Assembly: GCA_937921035.1 (NCBI GenBank) | Contig: CALEUL010000052.1 | Coordinates: forward strand, 1-64,000 | Length of the DNA: 64,000 nucleotides | Direction: 5' to 3' | Source of the DNA: an uncultured Porphyromonadaceae bacterium | GTDB lineage: Bacteria; Bacteroidota; Bacteroidia; Bacteroidales; Muribaculaceae | Part shown: in pieces, positions 25,806-34,322 of the stretch | Layout: each line of letters begins with the position of its first letter | Numbering within the stretch: position 1 is the stretch's first letter | Position numbers and translations under genes: made by a program | Notes under the pieces: model-generated | What the model was told of the DNA's origin: nothing | Databases searched by the model: none | What the model saw: the letters and a program-made list of their open reading frames with translations, nothing else

Positions 25806-28664
25806 TTACTTGACAGCAATCTTTCGTGTCACGATATCCTTGTCGGTCTGGATGCGTACGATGTAGTATCCGGGGGCATTTACGCTGCAGCTGTTGCCGG
25901 TGAATGACCCTGCCAGTTTGCCGTCTGCAGAGTAGACTTTTGCGCTGGTGAATTCGCCGTCGACGCAGATGTTGAGACCGTCGGCATGGATTCGCAGCGA
26001 GCTATCCTTGATATGTGATATACCAGTTGTGGTGTTTTCAATTTCACCGTCTTTATTGAAGAGCATCCATGCCGGTTCGGTATTGGGAGCTTCGTCAAAT
26101 CCGGTCACGATGAGTATGTATTTACTATCGTGATTAACATTGCCATAGCCGAAGTTGAGTTCGCCGGAATATGTCTTCTTTACTCTGCGCTGCATGAATA
26201 CGTCATACAGCCAGTCGTCCAGACGGTTTTCGTTCAGATACTCTTCGAAGTCATATGTCTCGCCGTAATAGAGCGCGAATGGAGCATTGGCGTCAGATGG
26301 TATGATTGTCATATCTGCCATAAACGTGTCGGGTGAATATGGAGCATTCGAAGTGATGCTGTTGAGCTTGAGCTCGAATGTGTTGTCAGTCTTATTGCGG
26401 GTGTTTGTAGTAAATTCGGTATAGTATACCGGCGAAGTGCGGTAGCCACCTTCGTCCATAAGATAACCGTACATATAGTATTCAGTATCCCATTTGAGCG
26501 ATGATATACCGGCAATCTCCGAGAGCGTTCCGTCGAGCGGCTTGCGGTTCAGGTCTCTGCGTGCGTAGTAGCGCCAGTCATAGTAACCCATGCCTGCTGC
26601 TATCCAATTCGGAACATTGTAGTTCTCGTGGATAGTCTCGATACCACCTATTCTGGCAGCGGCATCTTTACTGATTACGCCGAAGATGTATGGTCGTACC
26701 ATGTCGAACGATGTAACAGTGGCGGATGCGCCGCTGATAGTAGGATCGTAAGCCTCGATAGTCATTGCCTCGAAGTTTTCGTCTACAGTACTGAAGTCGG
26801 TGATGTTGGCCGAGGTGGTCTCGTATCCCTCGTATCCGAATACGGCAGCCTGCATTATGGCGTCAATCATGATGTTGTCAAACACAATGGTCTGTTCTCC
26901 TGTGTATACACGGTCTTCGGTAACCAGTGGACGCAGGGCATTGCGCAGATAGTTTTTCTCGTCTGCGGTGTTGGTTAGATCATATCCGTCAGTAACATAT
27001 TTATTGAGGATTACGGCTGCATAGGGATCATTGTTGGCCGGAGTTACTTTGATTGTCAGTTTTTTCGTTTCGGGCTGTGTGCCGTCTTCTACAGAGATCG
27101 TTTCGACGGTGAATGTGTTGTCAGAAACAATGGGGTCGGAGGTACGTACGGCGATTTTGGTCATTGGCATATATAGTTCGCCTTTTTCGTCGAGTCCCAT
27201 GGCATATACGATATATTCCTGCGATGCATAAAGGTCGCCGAATCCCCAGGTGTATTCGCCTCTTTTTGCGGTCATCTGGTAGACGGTGATCCAATCCATG
27301 TTGAATGTTTCAGCTCCTAACTTGAAGAAGTTTATGACTGATTCGAACATTTCGTCATCTCCGGGATAACGCGAGGCCTCGATAATATTTGCATACCAGT
27401 AGATATTGTCTTCAGACGGCACACCTTTGACAGCTATAGCTTCTGTTCCTGTATATGCGACAGACAAGTCAATGTGAGGGGTGGCCGGACGATCCTGACC
27501 GTTGATAACATTGAATGTCAGCACGATTTCATCGTTTGAATGTCCGAACGCGTGGTTTGTACGCCAGCGGATATCGCCGACAGAGCCTTTTGGTATGGTG
27601 ATGGTATATTTACCGTTGTAGACCGGCGACTTGAGCGAAGCATAGAATGTCGATTTTCCGGAAACTTGTCCGGTCAATGTCATAAGAGAGGCGGTGCTCT
27701 CGAAGTCGCCGTTTACTTCTTTGAGAGTAATGGTGTTGCCGCTTGCAGCTTTCACATCAGGTGTGTCGCAGATAAACATCAGCATTCCGAAGGCAGCATC
27801 AGCACTTATGTTGCCGTCTGTGTCTGGTTTGGGCTGATAAAAGTCGACAGCGAGGTCATAGGCGGCAACGGGCACGACGGTGTATGATGTCTCTACGGGC
27901 ATTTTGTTTGTACCGCTGCTCTCCCCCTGGGTGCCGGTAAGAGCATCTTCGGGGAATGCGACAGTTACAGTAACGTCTTCTGTTGAAGTAATGACCGGAC
28001 TGAAATTAACAGTAACAACATTGCCGGTGGCTGTGACAGTGTAGTTCGTTTTGTCGACAGTTGTCGCGCCGACGGTAACAACAGCAGCGTCAGCAGCTGC
28101 AGACACAGAGGAGAGTTCGGAGAATGTGAACGATACTTTCGACAGCTCTGAGAGTAGCAGCTTGCCGTCAGGATCTGCGGGGTCGGTTGTAAATGTGAAA
28201 TCTACATTGCTCTTCACCGGACCTTCGGTCACAACTATTTCAAGGAGCGGGTTTGCTGCAATCACTTCTTCATTCTCATCGAGGAGATTGAATAGACCCG
28301 GCTGTATAATTACTTCCCAACGGTCAGCTGTATTAGCTGCAGTGCCGCCGAGGTCAAGCTGAATTTCATTTTCGTCAAGCGCCGGAAAAGCATACTGAGG
28401 AGTGAAAGTGACACCGTCTTTTTTGAACTCTATATAACCTGATCTATCCATGAACCCGGGGATGTAAGCCACAGAAGTGGCTTTGGGGAATTTTAGGTTA
28501 ATAGAGTAGAATGTTTCTTGTCCATCGGCCGGACATGTAATTTCATAGGTGAAGAGATTTTCTTCTGCCGCACGCGAGGGCGAATTGGCTGCATGGCCTG
28601 TCTGTGTGAAGAATGACACCAACAGAAATGCTGTTAATAAAAGTGAAGTAAGTTTGCTTTTCAT
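25806..28664 (-). CDS. Large exported multi-domain protein with C-terminal sorting-like tail
   Basis: 952 residues from ATG 28664 (MKSKLTSLLLTAFLLVSFF, signal peptide to about residue 26). The frame runs another 53 codons upstream, but that stretch contains the promoter. The body looks like several Ig/fibronectin-like beta domains (SKVSFTFSELSSVSAAADAAVVTV; repeated NTFTVETISVE, NTFELKLNSITSNAPYSPDTF). The end is SAKVYSADGKLAGSFTGNSC...GYYIVRIQTDKDIVTRKIAV, a Por-tail-like domain. No catalytic motif recognised; likely a surface adhesin or binding protein. Confidence 0.8.
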   Translation of the reverse strand: MKSKLTSLLLTAFLLVSFFTQTGHAANSPSRAAEENLFTYEITCPADGQETFYSINLKFPKATSVAYIPGFMDRSGYIEFKKDGVTFTPQYAFPALDENEIQLDLGGTAANTADRWEVIIQPGLFNLLDENEEVIAANPLLEIVVTEGPVKSNVDFTFTTDPADPDGKLLLSELSKVSFTFSELSSVSAAADAAVVTVGATTVDKTNYTVTATGNVVTVNFSPVITSTEDVTVTVAFPEDALTGTQGESSGTNKMPVETSYTVVPVAAYDLAVDFYQPKPDTDGNISADAAFGMLMFICDTPDVKAASGNTITLKEVNGDFESTASLMTLTGQVSGKSTFYASLKSPVYNGKYTITIPKGSVGDIRWRTNHAFGHSNDEIVLTFNVINGQDRPATPHIDLSVAYTGTEAIAVKGVPSEDNIYWYANIIEASRYPGDDEMFESVINFFKLGAETFNMDWITVYQMTAKRGEYTWGFGDLYASQEYIVYAMGLDEKGELYMPMTKIAVRTSDPIVSDNTFTVETISVEDGTQPETKKLTIKVTPANNDPYAAVILNKYVTDGYDLTNTADEKNYLRNALRPLVTEDRVYTGEQTIVFDNIMIDAIMQAAVFGYEGYETTSANITDFSTVDENFEAMTIEAYDPTISGASATVTSFDMVRPYIFGVISKDAAARIGGIETIHENYNVPNWIAAGMGYYDWRYYARRDLNRKPLDGTLSEIAGISSLKWDTEYYMYGYLMDEGGYRTSPVYYTEFTTNTRNKTDNTFELKLNSITSNAPYSPDTFMADMTIIPSDANAPFALYYGETYDFEEYLNENRLDDWLYDVFMQRRVKKTYSGELNFGYGNVNHDSKYILIVTGFDEAPNTEPAWMLFNKDGEIENTTTGISHIKDSSLRIHADGLNICVDGEFTSAKVYSADGKLAGSFTGNSCSVNAPGYYIVRIQTDKDIVTRKIAVK

Positions 28665-28783
28665 GAATCTAATATTATGTGTTGATGAATCTGCGTGAAT
28701 AAATGTTGCTTTATTATGGTATTTAAAAGAAAAATGATTGGTATTTTTGTTGATGGGTTTGCGTTTGTTTTTTGTAGCGCTGG

Positions 28784-28814
28784 CAAATTTAATACTTTTT
28801 GTGTAATTGCCAAA
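28784..28814 (-). promoter_or_regulatory. Promoter of the 952-residue exported protein
   Basis: Minus-strand TTTG (complement of 28811-28814), 19 nt, TAAATTTG (complement of 28784-28791): an exact consensus about 120 nt upstream of ATG 28664. Confidence 0.7.
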
Positions 28815-28893
28815 AATAATCATAAAATTATACTATTTTTTTCACAAGCGATAAAAACCGCGCATTATTAACCGCCATTATTTCTTCATCAAA

Positions 28894-28925
28894 TTTGCAC
28901 AATCCAAAAAATACACTTAACTTTG
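28894..28925 (+). promoter_or_regulatory. Promoter of tRNA-Lys copy 2
   Basis: TTTG (28894-28897), 20 nt, TAACTTTG (28918-28925), the same geometry as copy 1. Confidence 0.85.
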
Positions 28926-28956
28926 CACCGCAATTCAGAAATGAAGCGCAGATAAA

Positions 28957-29029
<73 letters not shown>

Positions 29030-29055
29030 CTAAAGGGTCTATCAGACCGACGAAT

Positions 29056-29095
29056 TCCTCTGAAAATCATTGATTTTCAGAGGTTTTTCTTTTTG
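29056..29095 (+). terminator. Terminator of tRNA-Lys copy 2
   Basis: CCTCTGAAAATCA pairs with TGATTTTCAGAGG, followed by TTTTTCTTTTT, as in copy 1. Confidence 0.9.
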
Positions 29096-29188
29096 CCCCA
29101 ATCCCCAATCGGCGCCATATTGGCACATAGTAATAAACCTGTGTTTATGGAATAAAAATTATACCTTTGCAGTCTAAAACAGATTGCG

Positions 29189-29572
29189 ATGGAAAAGAAC
29201 CCTTATATAGAGCTGGCGGAATGTCTTCTGCCGGAAGAAATGGTTGAGTACTTTGATGTAGTCAAAGTAGAGAAAACCAAGGAGTCGCTGGATGTAACTT
29301 TGGAAGAACGCGATAACGGAGTTGAGGGCTATGGTGTCGGACAGCTTCGACCCAATGGCTTCTACGAGGAAAGTATCGTCAGGGATTACCCTGTCAGGGG
29401 ACGCAAGATGTCATTCCATATCAAGCGTCGGCGGTGGATTGACACAGAGACCGGCAGAAGCGTAAGCCGCCGGTGGGATTTAGTAGCAGAAGGCACCCGC
29501 TTCTCGAAAGAGTTTGCGGCTTTTTTAAAAGGGTTGCTTGGACAGATACCCGATTACGGGCCGCTCTCTTGA
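29189..29572 (+). CDS. ISAon1-type transposase N-terminal region protein
   Basis: A 127-residue first frame of the IS (starts MEKNPYIELAECLLPEEMVEYFDVVKVEK). It matches the separate N-terminal region that accompanies ISAon1-type transposases in Bacteroidetes. It overlaps the second frame by 35 bp. Confidence 0.85.
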   Translation: MEKNPYIELAECLLPEEMVEYFDVVKVEKTKESLDVTLEERDNGVEGYGVGQLRPNGFYEESIVRDYPVRGRKMSFHIKRRRWIDTETGRSVSRRWDLVAEGTRFSKEFAAFLKGLLGQIPDYGPLS

Positions 29573-30530
29573 GTGGTTCTTCGATATAGACGGAGATCTG
29601 TTTGAGCGTCAGTACAAGCGTCATCTGAGTGGTTACTGGCAGTGGAAAGATACGGCGGAGGGGCTTCACGCCGAGCAATGGCGGGTGTTCCCGCAGAACA
29701 TCGGGCCACATCTAAGCATTGACGAGACATCGCTTAGCAACGGCGAACTCTATACCATCGTGACCAACAAGGATGCCCACGGTCGTAAACATTCGCTTGT
29801 GGCCATTGTTGCGACCACGGACAGCGACACTGTGCTCCATGCCCTCAGACAGATACCTTCCATGCTACGTAACAGTGTTACCGAGATAACACTGGATCTA
29901 TCCGACAGCATGCGCAGAATCTGCCGATACGCATTTCCCAGGGCTTCCCGTGTCATTGACCGGTTCCATGTTCAGAAGCTGGCACTGGAAGCTGTTCAGG
30001 AGATACGCATCAAGCACCGGTGGGAGGCCATAGATGCAGACACCGAGGCACGTGAGCAGGCCAAACTCAATGGTCTGACCTATGTCCCGAAACGTCTGGA
30101 AAACGGAGACACGCTCAAAGAACTGTTAGCCAGAGGGCGGTATGCCCTGTTCAAATCCCCGGAGAAATGGGCCCCTCAACAGCAGCAGAGGGCAGAGATG
30201 ATGTTCTCGCTGTATCCCGACCTGAAAGCGGCATACAGTCTTTCACAAAACCTGAGGGCTATCTTCAACAAACGCTCAATCAAAAGCGCTGCCCGATTGA
30301 ATCTTGCACGTTGGTATAACAAGGTTGCAGAAGCCGGATTCCGTTCATTCAACACCATCGCCGCTACTGTATATGAACATCATGAGGAAATCCTGAATTA
30401 TTTTGACAACCTTTCAACAAACGCTTCCGCTGAGTCAATCAACTCCAAAATCAAGGCATTCAGAGCTAAGCTACATGGAGTCACAGATAAAAAATTTTTC
30501 ATCTTCCGACTCTGCAATCTCTATGCATAA
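29538..30530 (+). CDS. ISAon1/ISL3-like DDE transposase
   Basis: A 330-residue catalytic part with DDE signatures: D in HLSIDETSLSNGELYTIVTNK, D in ITLDLSDSMRRICRYAFP...ASRVIDRFHVQ, and E in NASAESINSKIKAFRAKLHG. Its frame is +1 relative to the first and begins at TTG 29538, so it is made either by initiation there or by frameshifting. The reading frame is intact and ends inside the right inverted repeat. Confidence 0.88.
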   Translation: MDRYPITGRSLEWFFDIDGDLFERQYKRHLSGYWQWKDTAEGLHAEQWRVFPQNIGPHLSIDETSLSNGELYTIVTNKDAHGRKHSLVAIVATTDSDTVLHALRQIPSMLRNSVTEITLDLSDSMRRICRYAFPRASRVIDRFHVQKLALEAVQEIRIKHRWEAIDADTEAREQAKLNGLTYVPKRLENGDTLKELLARGRYALFKSPEKWAPQQQQRAEMMFSLYPDLKAAYSLSQNLRAIFNKRSIKSAARLNLARWYNKVAEAGFRSFNTIAATVYEHHEEILNYFDNLSTNASAESINSKIKAFRAKLHGVTDKKFFIFRLCNLYA

Positions 30531-30550
30531 ACACAGGTTTATTACCATGC

Positions 30551-30595
30551 GCAGAATATTGAAACTGCGGGTGTGCAAGAAGGTGGCAATAAAAA
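30551..30595 (+). repeat. tRNA-Lys repeat, copy 2 (tail after the IS)
   Basis: The 45 bp match 16315-16359 with two differences. They show that the IS inserted into a pre-existing second copy of the repeat. Confidence 0.88.
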
Positions 30596-30867
30596 TTGCA
30601 CCTTGTTTTGCCACCTCGAAAGACTCTATTTCATTATTTTTCAAAGATATACGAGAGATATAGCCGTCGGGGGCCTGCCACCTCGCAAGGTGGTTGCAGG
30701 TGGCAAAGAACAATCCTGAAAGTTCAGTAGATACAGGCTTATGAAGTCCACTATAAGCACCCTTGCAGCCCTTTTTAGCTGCCGGCATAGTTAAAAAATG
30801 TTAGGCAAAAGGTGGCAATTTGAGGTGGCAATTCAACATTATTCGTTGAATTGGTCGTTTTGCCACC
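30582..30867. repeat. Array of GGTGGCAA boxes in both orientations
   Basis: GGTGGCAA occurs at 30582, 30699, 30811 and 30824, and its inverse TTGCCACC at 30608 and 30860. Partial copies lie at 30676 (TGCCACC) and 30687 (AAGGTGG). Pairs can fold into hairpins, for example GAGGTGGCAATTCAAC with GTTGAA and TTGCCACCTC between 30822 and 30869. One more copy is in the other repeat tail (16346-16353). No gene occupies 30553-30940. The role is unknown; recombinase or regulator binding sites and structured RNA are all possible. Confidence 0.6.
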
Positions 30868-30907
30868 TCGCAACCCCGGATATTTCATTTGTCCTTCGGA
30901 TTCACAG

Positions 30908-30939
30908 TTTGTGTAACCGAGAAAAAATTTGTATCTTTA
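30908..30939 (+). promoter_or_regulatory. Promoter before the GntR remnant
   Basis: TTTG (30908-30911), 20 nt, TATCTTTA (30932-30939), one base off the TAnnTTTG box. It probably still drives the MFS-sulfatase genes. Confidence 0.55.
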
Positions 30940-30960
30940 GTTTAACCATTAAAGCCACAT

Positions 30961-31344
30961 GCAAAGGCTGCGGAATTTTTCAAAGTTCCAGAGTCTACTC
31001 AGTTGTCATGCCTCGAACGTCTGCGCGGATGTCCTGAATACCCTTTTGTAAGGTTCATATCTTATTTCAATCCAGTAATTCCTATAACAGGAGTCGAAAA
31101 TCTGGCCATACCTCTCTACGAGATGCTTCAGACAAATTTCGGAATCATAGTTAAAACTTCGCGCGAACGTATTTCGGCGATGGCAGCCGATGATTTGCTC
31201 GCCCAAAAGCTGGAAATAAAACCAGGAGATCCAGTGCTGGTACGCGAACGCTTTGTACTTGACGTGTCTGACCGTCCGGTTGAGTATAATATAGGCTATT
31301 ATCGTGCAGATTCGTTCACATACTCCATCGAATTTACCAACTGA
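30961..31344 (+). pseudogene. GntR-family regulator remnant (UTRA domain only)
   Basis: The open frame encodes a UTRA ligand-binding domain: AAEFFKVPESTQLSCLERLRG, YPFVRFISYFNPVIPITG, FGIIVKTSRERISAMAADD, PGDPVLVRERFVLDVSDRPVEY. No winged-helix DNA-binding domain precedes it; a stop (30943-30945) and the GGTGGCAA array lie upstream. The gene therefore seems to have lost its first ~80-100 codons. Such regulators control adjacent sugar operons, here the MFS-sulfatase pair, which may now be constitutive. Confidence 0.75.
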
Positions 31345-31371
31345 TTTTAAATCTTTTTCTGCCAATAGAAT

Positions 31372-32529
31372 ATGCATAAAAAAAATAATATGGCCCGTCT
31401 GCTACCCGTATTGTTCGGGTTTTTCATAATGGGCTTCTGTGACGTTGTGGGTATTTCCACAAGTTACGTTAAAATTGATTTTTCACTTAATGAAACTGTA
31501 GCTGGTTTTATACCGTCTGTCGTTTTTATATGGTTTCTGCTGCTCTCATTGCCGAGTGCTCTGCTGATGAACCGTTACGGACGAAAACGAATGGTGATTG
31601 TTAGCAATATAATCACTTTTGTTGGCATGCTCATTCCGTTTGTGTCGTACAATCTCTTCACTTGTATGACTGCGTTCCTTCTGCTTGGTGTCGGCAACAC
31701 AATCCTTCAGGTATCGCTCAATCCATTGCTCAACAATGTGGTGAACGGCAAAGCATTGGCTTCCGCCCTCACTGCCGGACAGGTAATCAAAGCTATTTCG
31801 TCGCTTTGCGGTCCACTGATTGCCGGTTTTGCTACAGTGAGCCTCGGCAACTGGCAATATCTCTTCCCCATATATGCCGTAATCACACTTATTAGTACTG
31901 TGTGGCTGCTGCTTGTCTCTATTCAGGAAGAGAAAAAAGAACAAGACTCCAGTATAGGAGGCTCAATCGCTCTTCTGCGCGACAAAAAGATTCTGTTGCT
32001 GTTTCTTGGCATATTCTTTGTAGTAGGCGCTGATGTCGGCTTTAATACAGTAGCTCCCAAACTTCTTATTGAGCGCTGCATGTTTGCCGTGCAGGATGCC
32101 GGCTACGGGTCAAGTATATATTTTCTGTGCCGCACGGCAGGCGCTTTTGTAGGCACTCTGCTTCTTTCCAGGATTCCGGCAATCAAATATTTCCGCATCA
32201 ACATGATTGCGGCCATAGCGGCCATAGCAGTCCTGTTTTTCTGCACTTCGGAAGTTGCAATTCTCACCGTAATCGGTCTGCTCGGTTTCTTCTGTTCCAG
32301 CGTCTTTTCAATTATTTATGCAGAAGCTTTGGTAGCTCGTCCCGACAAAGAAAATGAAATCTCCGGGCTGATGATCATGGGTGTATGCGGCGGCGCCGTC
32401 ATACCTCCTGTGATGGGTTTCCTTGCCGACACATTCGGCAGTCAGGCAGGTTCTCTCACGGCCATCGCCGTATGCATATTATTCCTCACCTATTGTTCTT
32501 TCTCGCTCAAGATAAAAAAAGATATCTGA
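31372..32529 (+). CDS. MFS sugar transporter (FucP-like)
   Basis: 385 residues with twelve predicted helices (MARLLPVLFGFFIMGFCDVVGISTSYVKIDF; LLLGVGNTILQVSLNPLL; SGLMIMGVCGGAVIPPVMGFLAD). This is the fucose/glucose-galactose-type MFS family common in Bacteroidetes. It is a paralogue of the transporter at 48588 (both have ISGLMIMG or VSGLMIMG in helix 10). It lies between the GntR remnant and a sulfatase with tiny gaps, so it may import the monosaccharide freed by that enzyme. Confidence 0.88.
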   Translation: MHKKNNMARLLPVLFGFFIMGFCDVVGISTSYVKIDFSLNETVAGFIPSVVFIWFLLLSLPSALLMNRYGRKRMVIVSNIITFVGMLIPFVSYNLFTCMTAFLLLGVGNTILQVSLNPLLNNVVNGKALASALTAGQVIKAISSLCGPLIAGFATVSLGNWQYLFPIYAVITLISTVWLLLVSIQEEKKEQDSSIGGSIALLRDKKILLLFLGIFFVVGADVGFNTVAPKLLIERCMFAVQDAGYGSSIYFLCRTAGAFVGTLLLSRIPAIKYFRINMIAAIAAIAVLFFCTSEVAILTVIGLLGFFCSSVFSIIYAEALVARPDKENEISGLMIMGVCGGAVIPPVMGFLADTFGSQAGSLTAIAVCILFLTYCSFSLKIKKDI

Positions 32530-32532
32530 GCT

Positions 32533-34134
32533 ATGAAAGAGTTTTTAGCCCAATCGCTTGCGCTGCTCACATCGGTGGGCTCGATTGCAACGGCCGCGGC
32601 ACACGGTTCTGTATCTGGCAATGACACGCCTCAGAAGCCGAATATTGTCTGTATTTTCGCAGACGACCATTCGTTCCAGACAATAAGTGCCTACGGTCAT
32701 CCCATTTCAAAACTTGCTCCGACTCCAAACATAGACCGACTGACTCAGCGAGGCATGATTTTCCGCCAGTCGTTTGTCGAGAACTCTATATCCGCCCCGT
32801 CGCGTGCCACCTTGCTTACTGGCATGTACTCACATCAGCATAACCAGCGCACTCTTGCCGCCGGTCTCGATTCTTCCAAGACGTGGTTCCCTGAAATACT
32901 TCGAAGTAGCGGTTATCATACTGCCCTAATTGGAAAACTGCACCTCTTCGCCGAGCCTAAGGGGTTCGATTATTTCAGTATTCTCCAGGACCAGGGCGAA
33001 TACTACAATCCCCGCTTCCGATCGTCTGATTCCAACGGCGAATATATCAGAGAGCCTGGCTACGCCACAAATCTTATTACGGACAAGGCTATCGAATGGC
33101 TTGACAAAAATACGGACGACGGGAAACCGTTCTGTATCCTTGTCAACCATAAAGCGCCGCACCGTAACTGGATGCCGGATTTCCCCTATATGGACTTATA
33201 TGAAGACGTCTCGTTTCCCGAGCCTCCCACTTTGTTTGACAACTACGAAACTCGCGGCCAACAGATGATGCAGCAGCAGCTGACAATAGACAGGCACATG
33301 GGTTACGCTTTCGATTTCAAAGTGCGGCAACTCGCAGACGAGCCAACACTGCCTTACATCAAACAGAGTTGGATAAATGCGATGTCGGAACTGACACCGG
33401 AGGAAAAAGTACGCTGGGAGGCCGCATACGATGCAAAAAATGCCGACTTCCTCGCCAATCGCCCGCAGGGCCAGGAATTGCTTCAGTGGAAATACCAGCG
33501 TTACATTAAGGAATACTGCCGTACAATCAAGTCGATTGACGATCAGGTTGGTCGTCTGCTTGATTACCTTGACGAACGCGGACTTACCGATAATACTATC
33601 ATAGTTTATACGTCCGACCAGGGTTTTCTTATGGGAGAACACGGCTTGTACGACAAGCGGTTCATGTATGAGGAATCGTTGCGCACCCCTCTTATCATTT
33701 CGTGGCCCGGTCGCATTGCGCCTGGAAGCGAATGTAATGAGATGGTGCAGAACATCGACCTTGCTCCCACATTCCTGAATGTAGCCGGATGCGAACCTGT
33801 TTCAGAGATGGCCGGACGTCCGCTTACCGAGCTTTTTGGAACTGGAGAATCCGATTCGTGGCGCAATGATATCTATTACCATTATTATGATTATCCGGCT
33901 GTGGGTTCTGTGCGGCGCCACGATGGCGTGCGTAACGGTCGCTTCAAGCTGATTCACTGGTATGGCGAGGGGTATAACGGCGATCCTGATATCGATTCCT
34001 ACGAGTTCTATGATCTTGAGAACGACCCGACCGAAGTATGCAATCGTATTGATGCACCCCAATATAAGCAGGAAATTATATCTCTTCAAAAAAGACTCGA
34101 AGAATATCGGACCGACTTGAAAGTCGACGAATGA
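32533..34134 (+). CDS. Exported S-type sulfatase
   Basis: Arylsulfatase-family enzyme (533 residues) of the periplasm; the N-terminus is hydrophobic with AAAHG near residue 24. Metal site ADDHSFQTISAYG; formylglycine motif S-A-P-S-R at residues 87-91, with Ser (not Cys) as the modified residue, so it needs an anaerobic sulfatase-maturating enzyme. Further signatures are GKLHLF, NHKAPHRNWMP and YTSDQGFLMGEHGLYDKRFMYEESLRTPL. The HKAPHRNWMP type resembles sulfatases acting on hexosamine or hexose sulfates of host glycans; the substrate is inference. It starts 4 bp after the MFS stop and is followed by a strong terminator. Confidence 0.9.
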   Translation: MKEFLAQSLALLTSVGSIATAAAHGSVSGNDTPQKPNIVCIFADDHSFQTISAYGHPISKLAPTPNIDRLTQRGMIFRQSFVENSISAPSRATLLTGMYSHQHNQRTLAAGLDSSKTWFPEILRSSGYHTALIGKLHLFAEPKGFDYFSILQDQGEYYNPRFRSSDSNGEYIREPGYATNLITDKAIEWLDKNTDDGKPFCILVNHKAPHRNWMPDFPYMDLYEDVSFPEPPTLFDNYETRGQQMMQQQLTIDRHMGYAFDFKVRQLADEPTLPYIKQSWINAMSELTPEEKVRWEAAYDAKNADFLANRPQGQELLQWKYQRYIKEYCRTIKSIDDQVGRLLDYLDERGLTDNTIIVYTSDQGFLMGEHGLYDKRFMYEESLRTPLIISWPGRIAPGSECNEMVQNIDLAPTFLNVAGCEPVSEMAGRPLTELFGTGESDSWRNDIYYHYYDYPAVGSVRRHDGVRNGRFKLIHWYGEGYNGDPDIDSYEFYDLENDPTEVCNRIDAPQYKQEIISLQKRLEEYRTDLKVDE

Positions 34135-34160
34135 TCACTTGTGTAAGACAATGCATTGTA

Positions 34161-34197
34161 TATCCCATCGCCTGTCTTGCAGGCGATGGGATATTTA
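34161..34197 (+). terminator. Terminator after the sulfatase
   Basis: TATCCCATCGCCTG (34161-34174) pairs perfectly with CAGGCGATGGGATA (34180-34193), then TTTATT. The 14-bp stem ends the MFS-sulfatase transcript. Confidence 0.9.
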
Positions 34198-34287
34198 TTC
34201 AGACTGTTTTCTTTTTTCTGAAAACTGTTATAAGAAATAGCCAGATAAATAGTTCGCTCATGAATTATGAGTTTTCGGTATCGTGCC

Positions 34288-34318
34288 TTTGAAATACCGG
34301 ATATAATATCTAAATTTG
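34288..34318 (+). promoter_or_regulatory. Perfect promoter abutting the CHASE2 gene start
   Basis: TTTG (34288-34291), 19 nt, TAAATTTG (34311-34318). The ATG at 34323 begins only 4 nt after the box, so transcription should start at or beside the start codon and give a leaderless message. Confidence 0.7.
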
Positions 34319-34322
34319 TGGA

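Larger units (their letters stand above)
29123..30552 (+). mobile_element. ISAon1-like insertion sequence
   Basis: About 1.43 kb bounded by 27-bp inverted repeats with two mismatches (29123-29149, GCACATAGTAATAAACCTGT and onward; 30526-30552 is its inverse). The inner 19 bp match perfectly. It carries two overlapping transposase frames and its own TACCTTTG promoter box (29162-29169). It sits inside the tail of the second tRNA-Lys repeat: the flanking bases continue as GAATATTGAAACTGCGGG on the right, as in the uninterrupted copy at 16315. The exact end bases and target duplication are uncertain by a few nucleotides. Confidence 0.88.

Noticed and set aside
29538..29572. IS transposase as a pseudogene because of two frames
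   Set aside because: Separate N-terminal and catalytic frames are the normal layout of ISAon1-type elements and both are intact.
30471..30788. 105-codon minus-strand frame across the IS end
   Set aside because: Spans the IS inverted repeat and the GGTGGCAA array; no protein-like conservation visible.
30582..30867. CRISPR array
   Set aside because: The boxes are only 8 bp, irregularly spaced and in both orientations; no cas genes are present.
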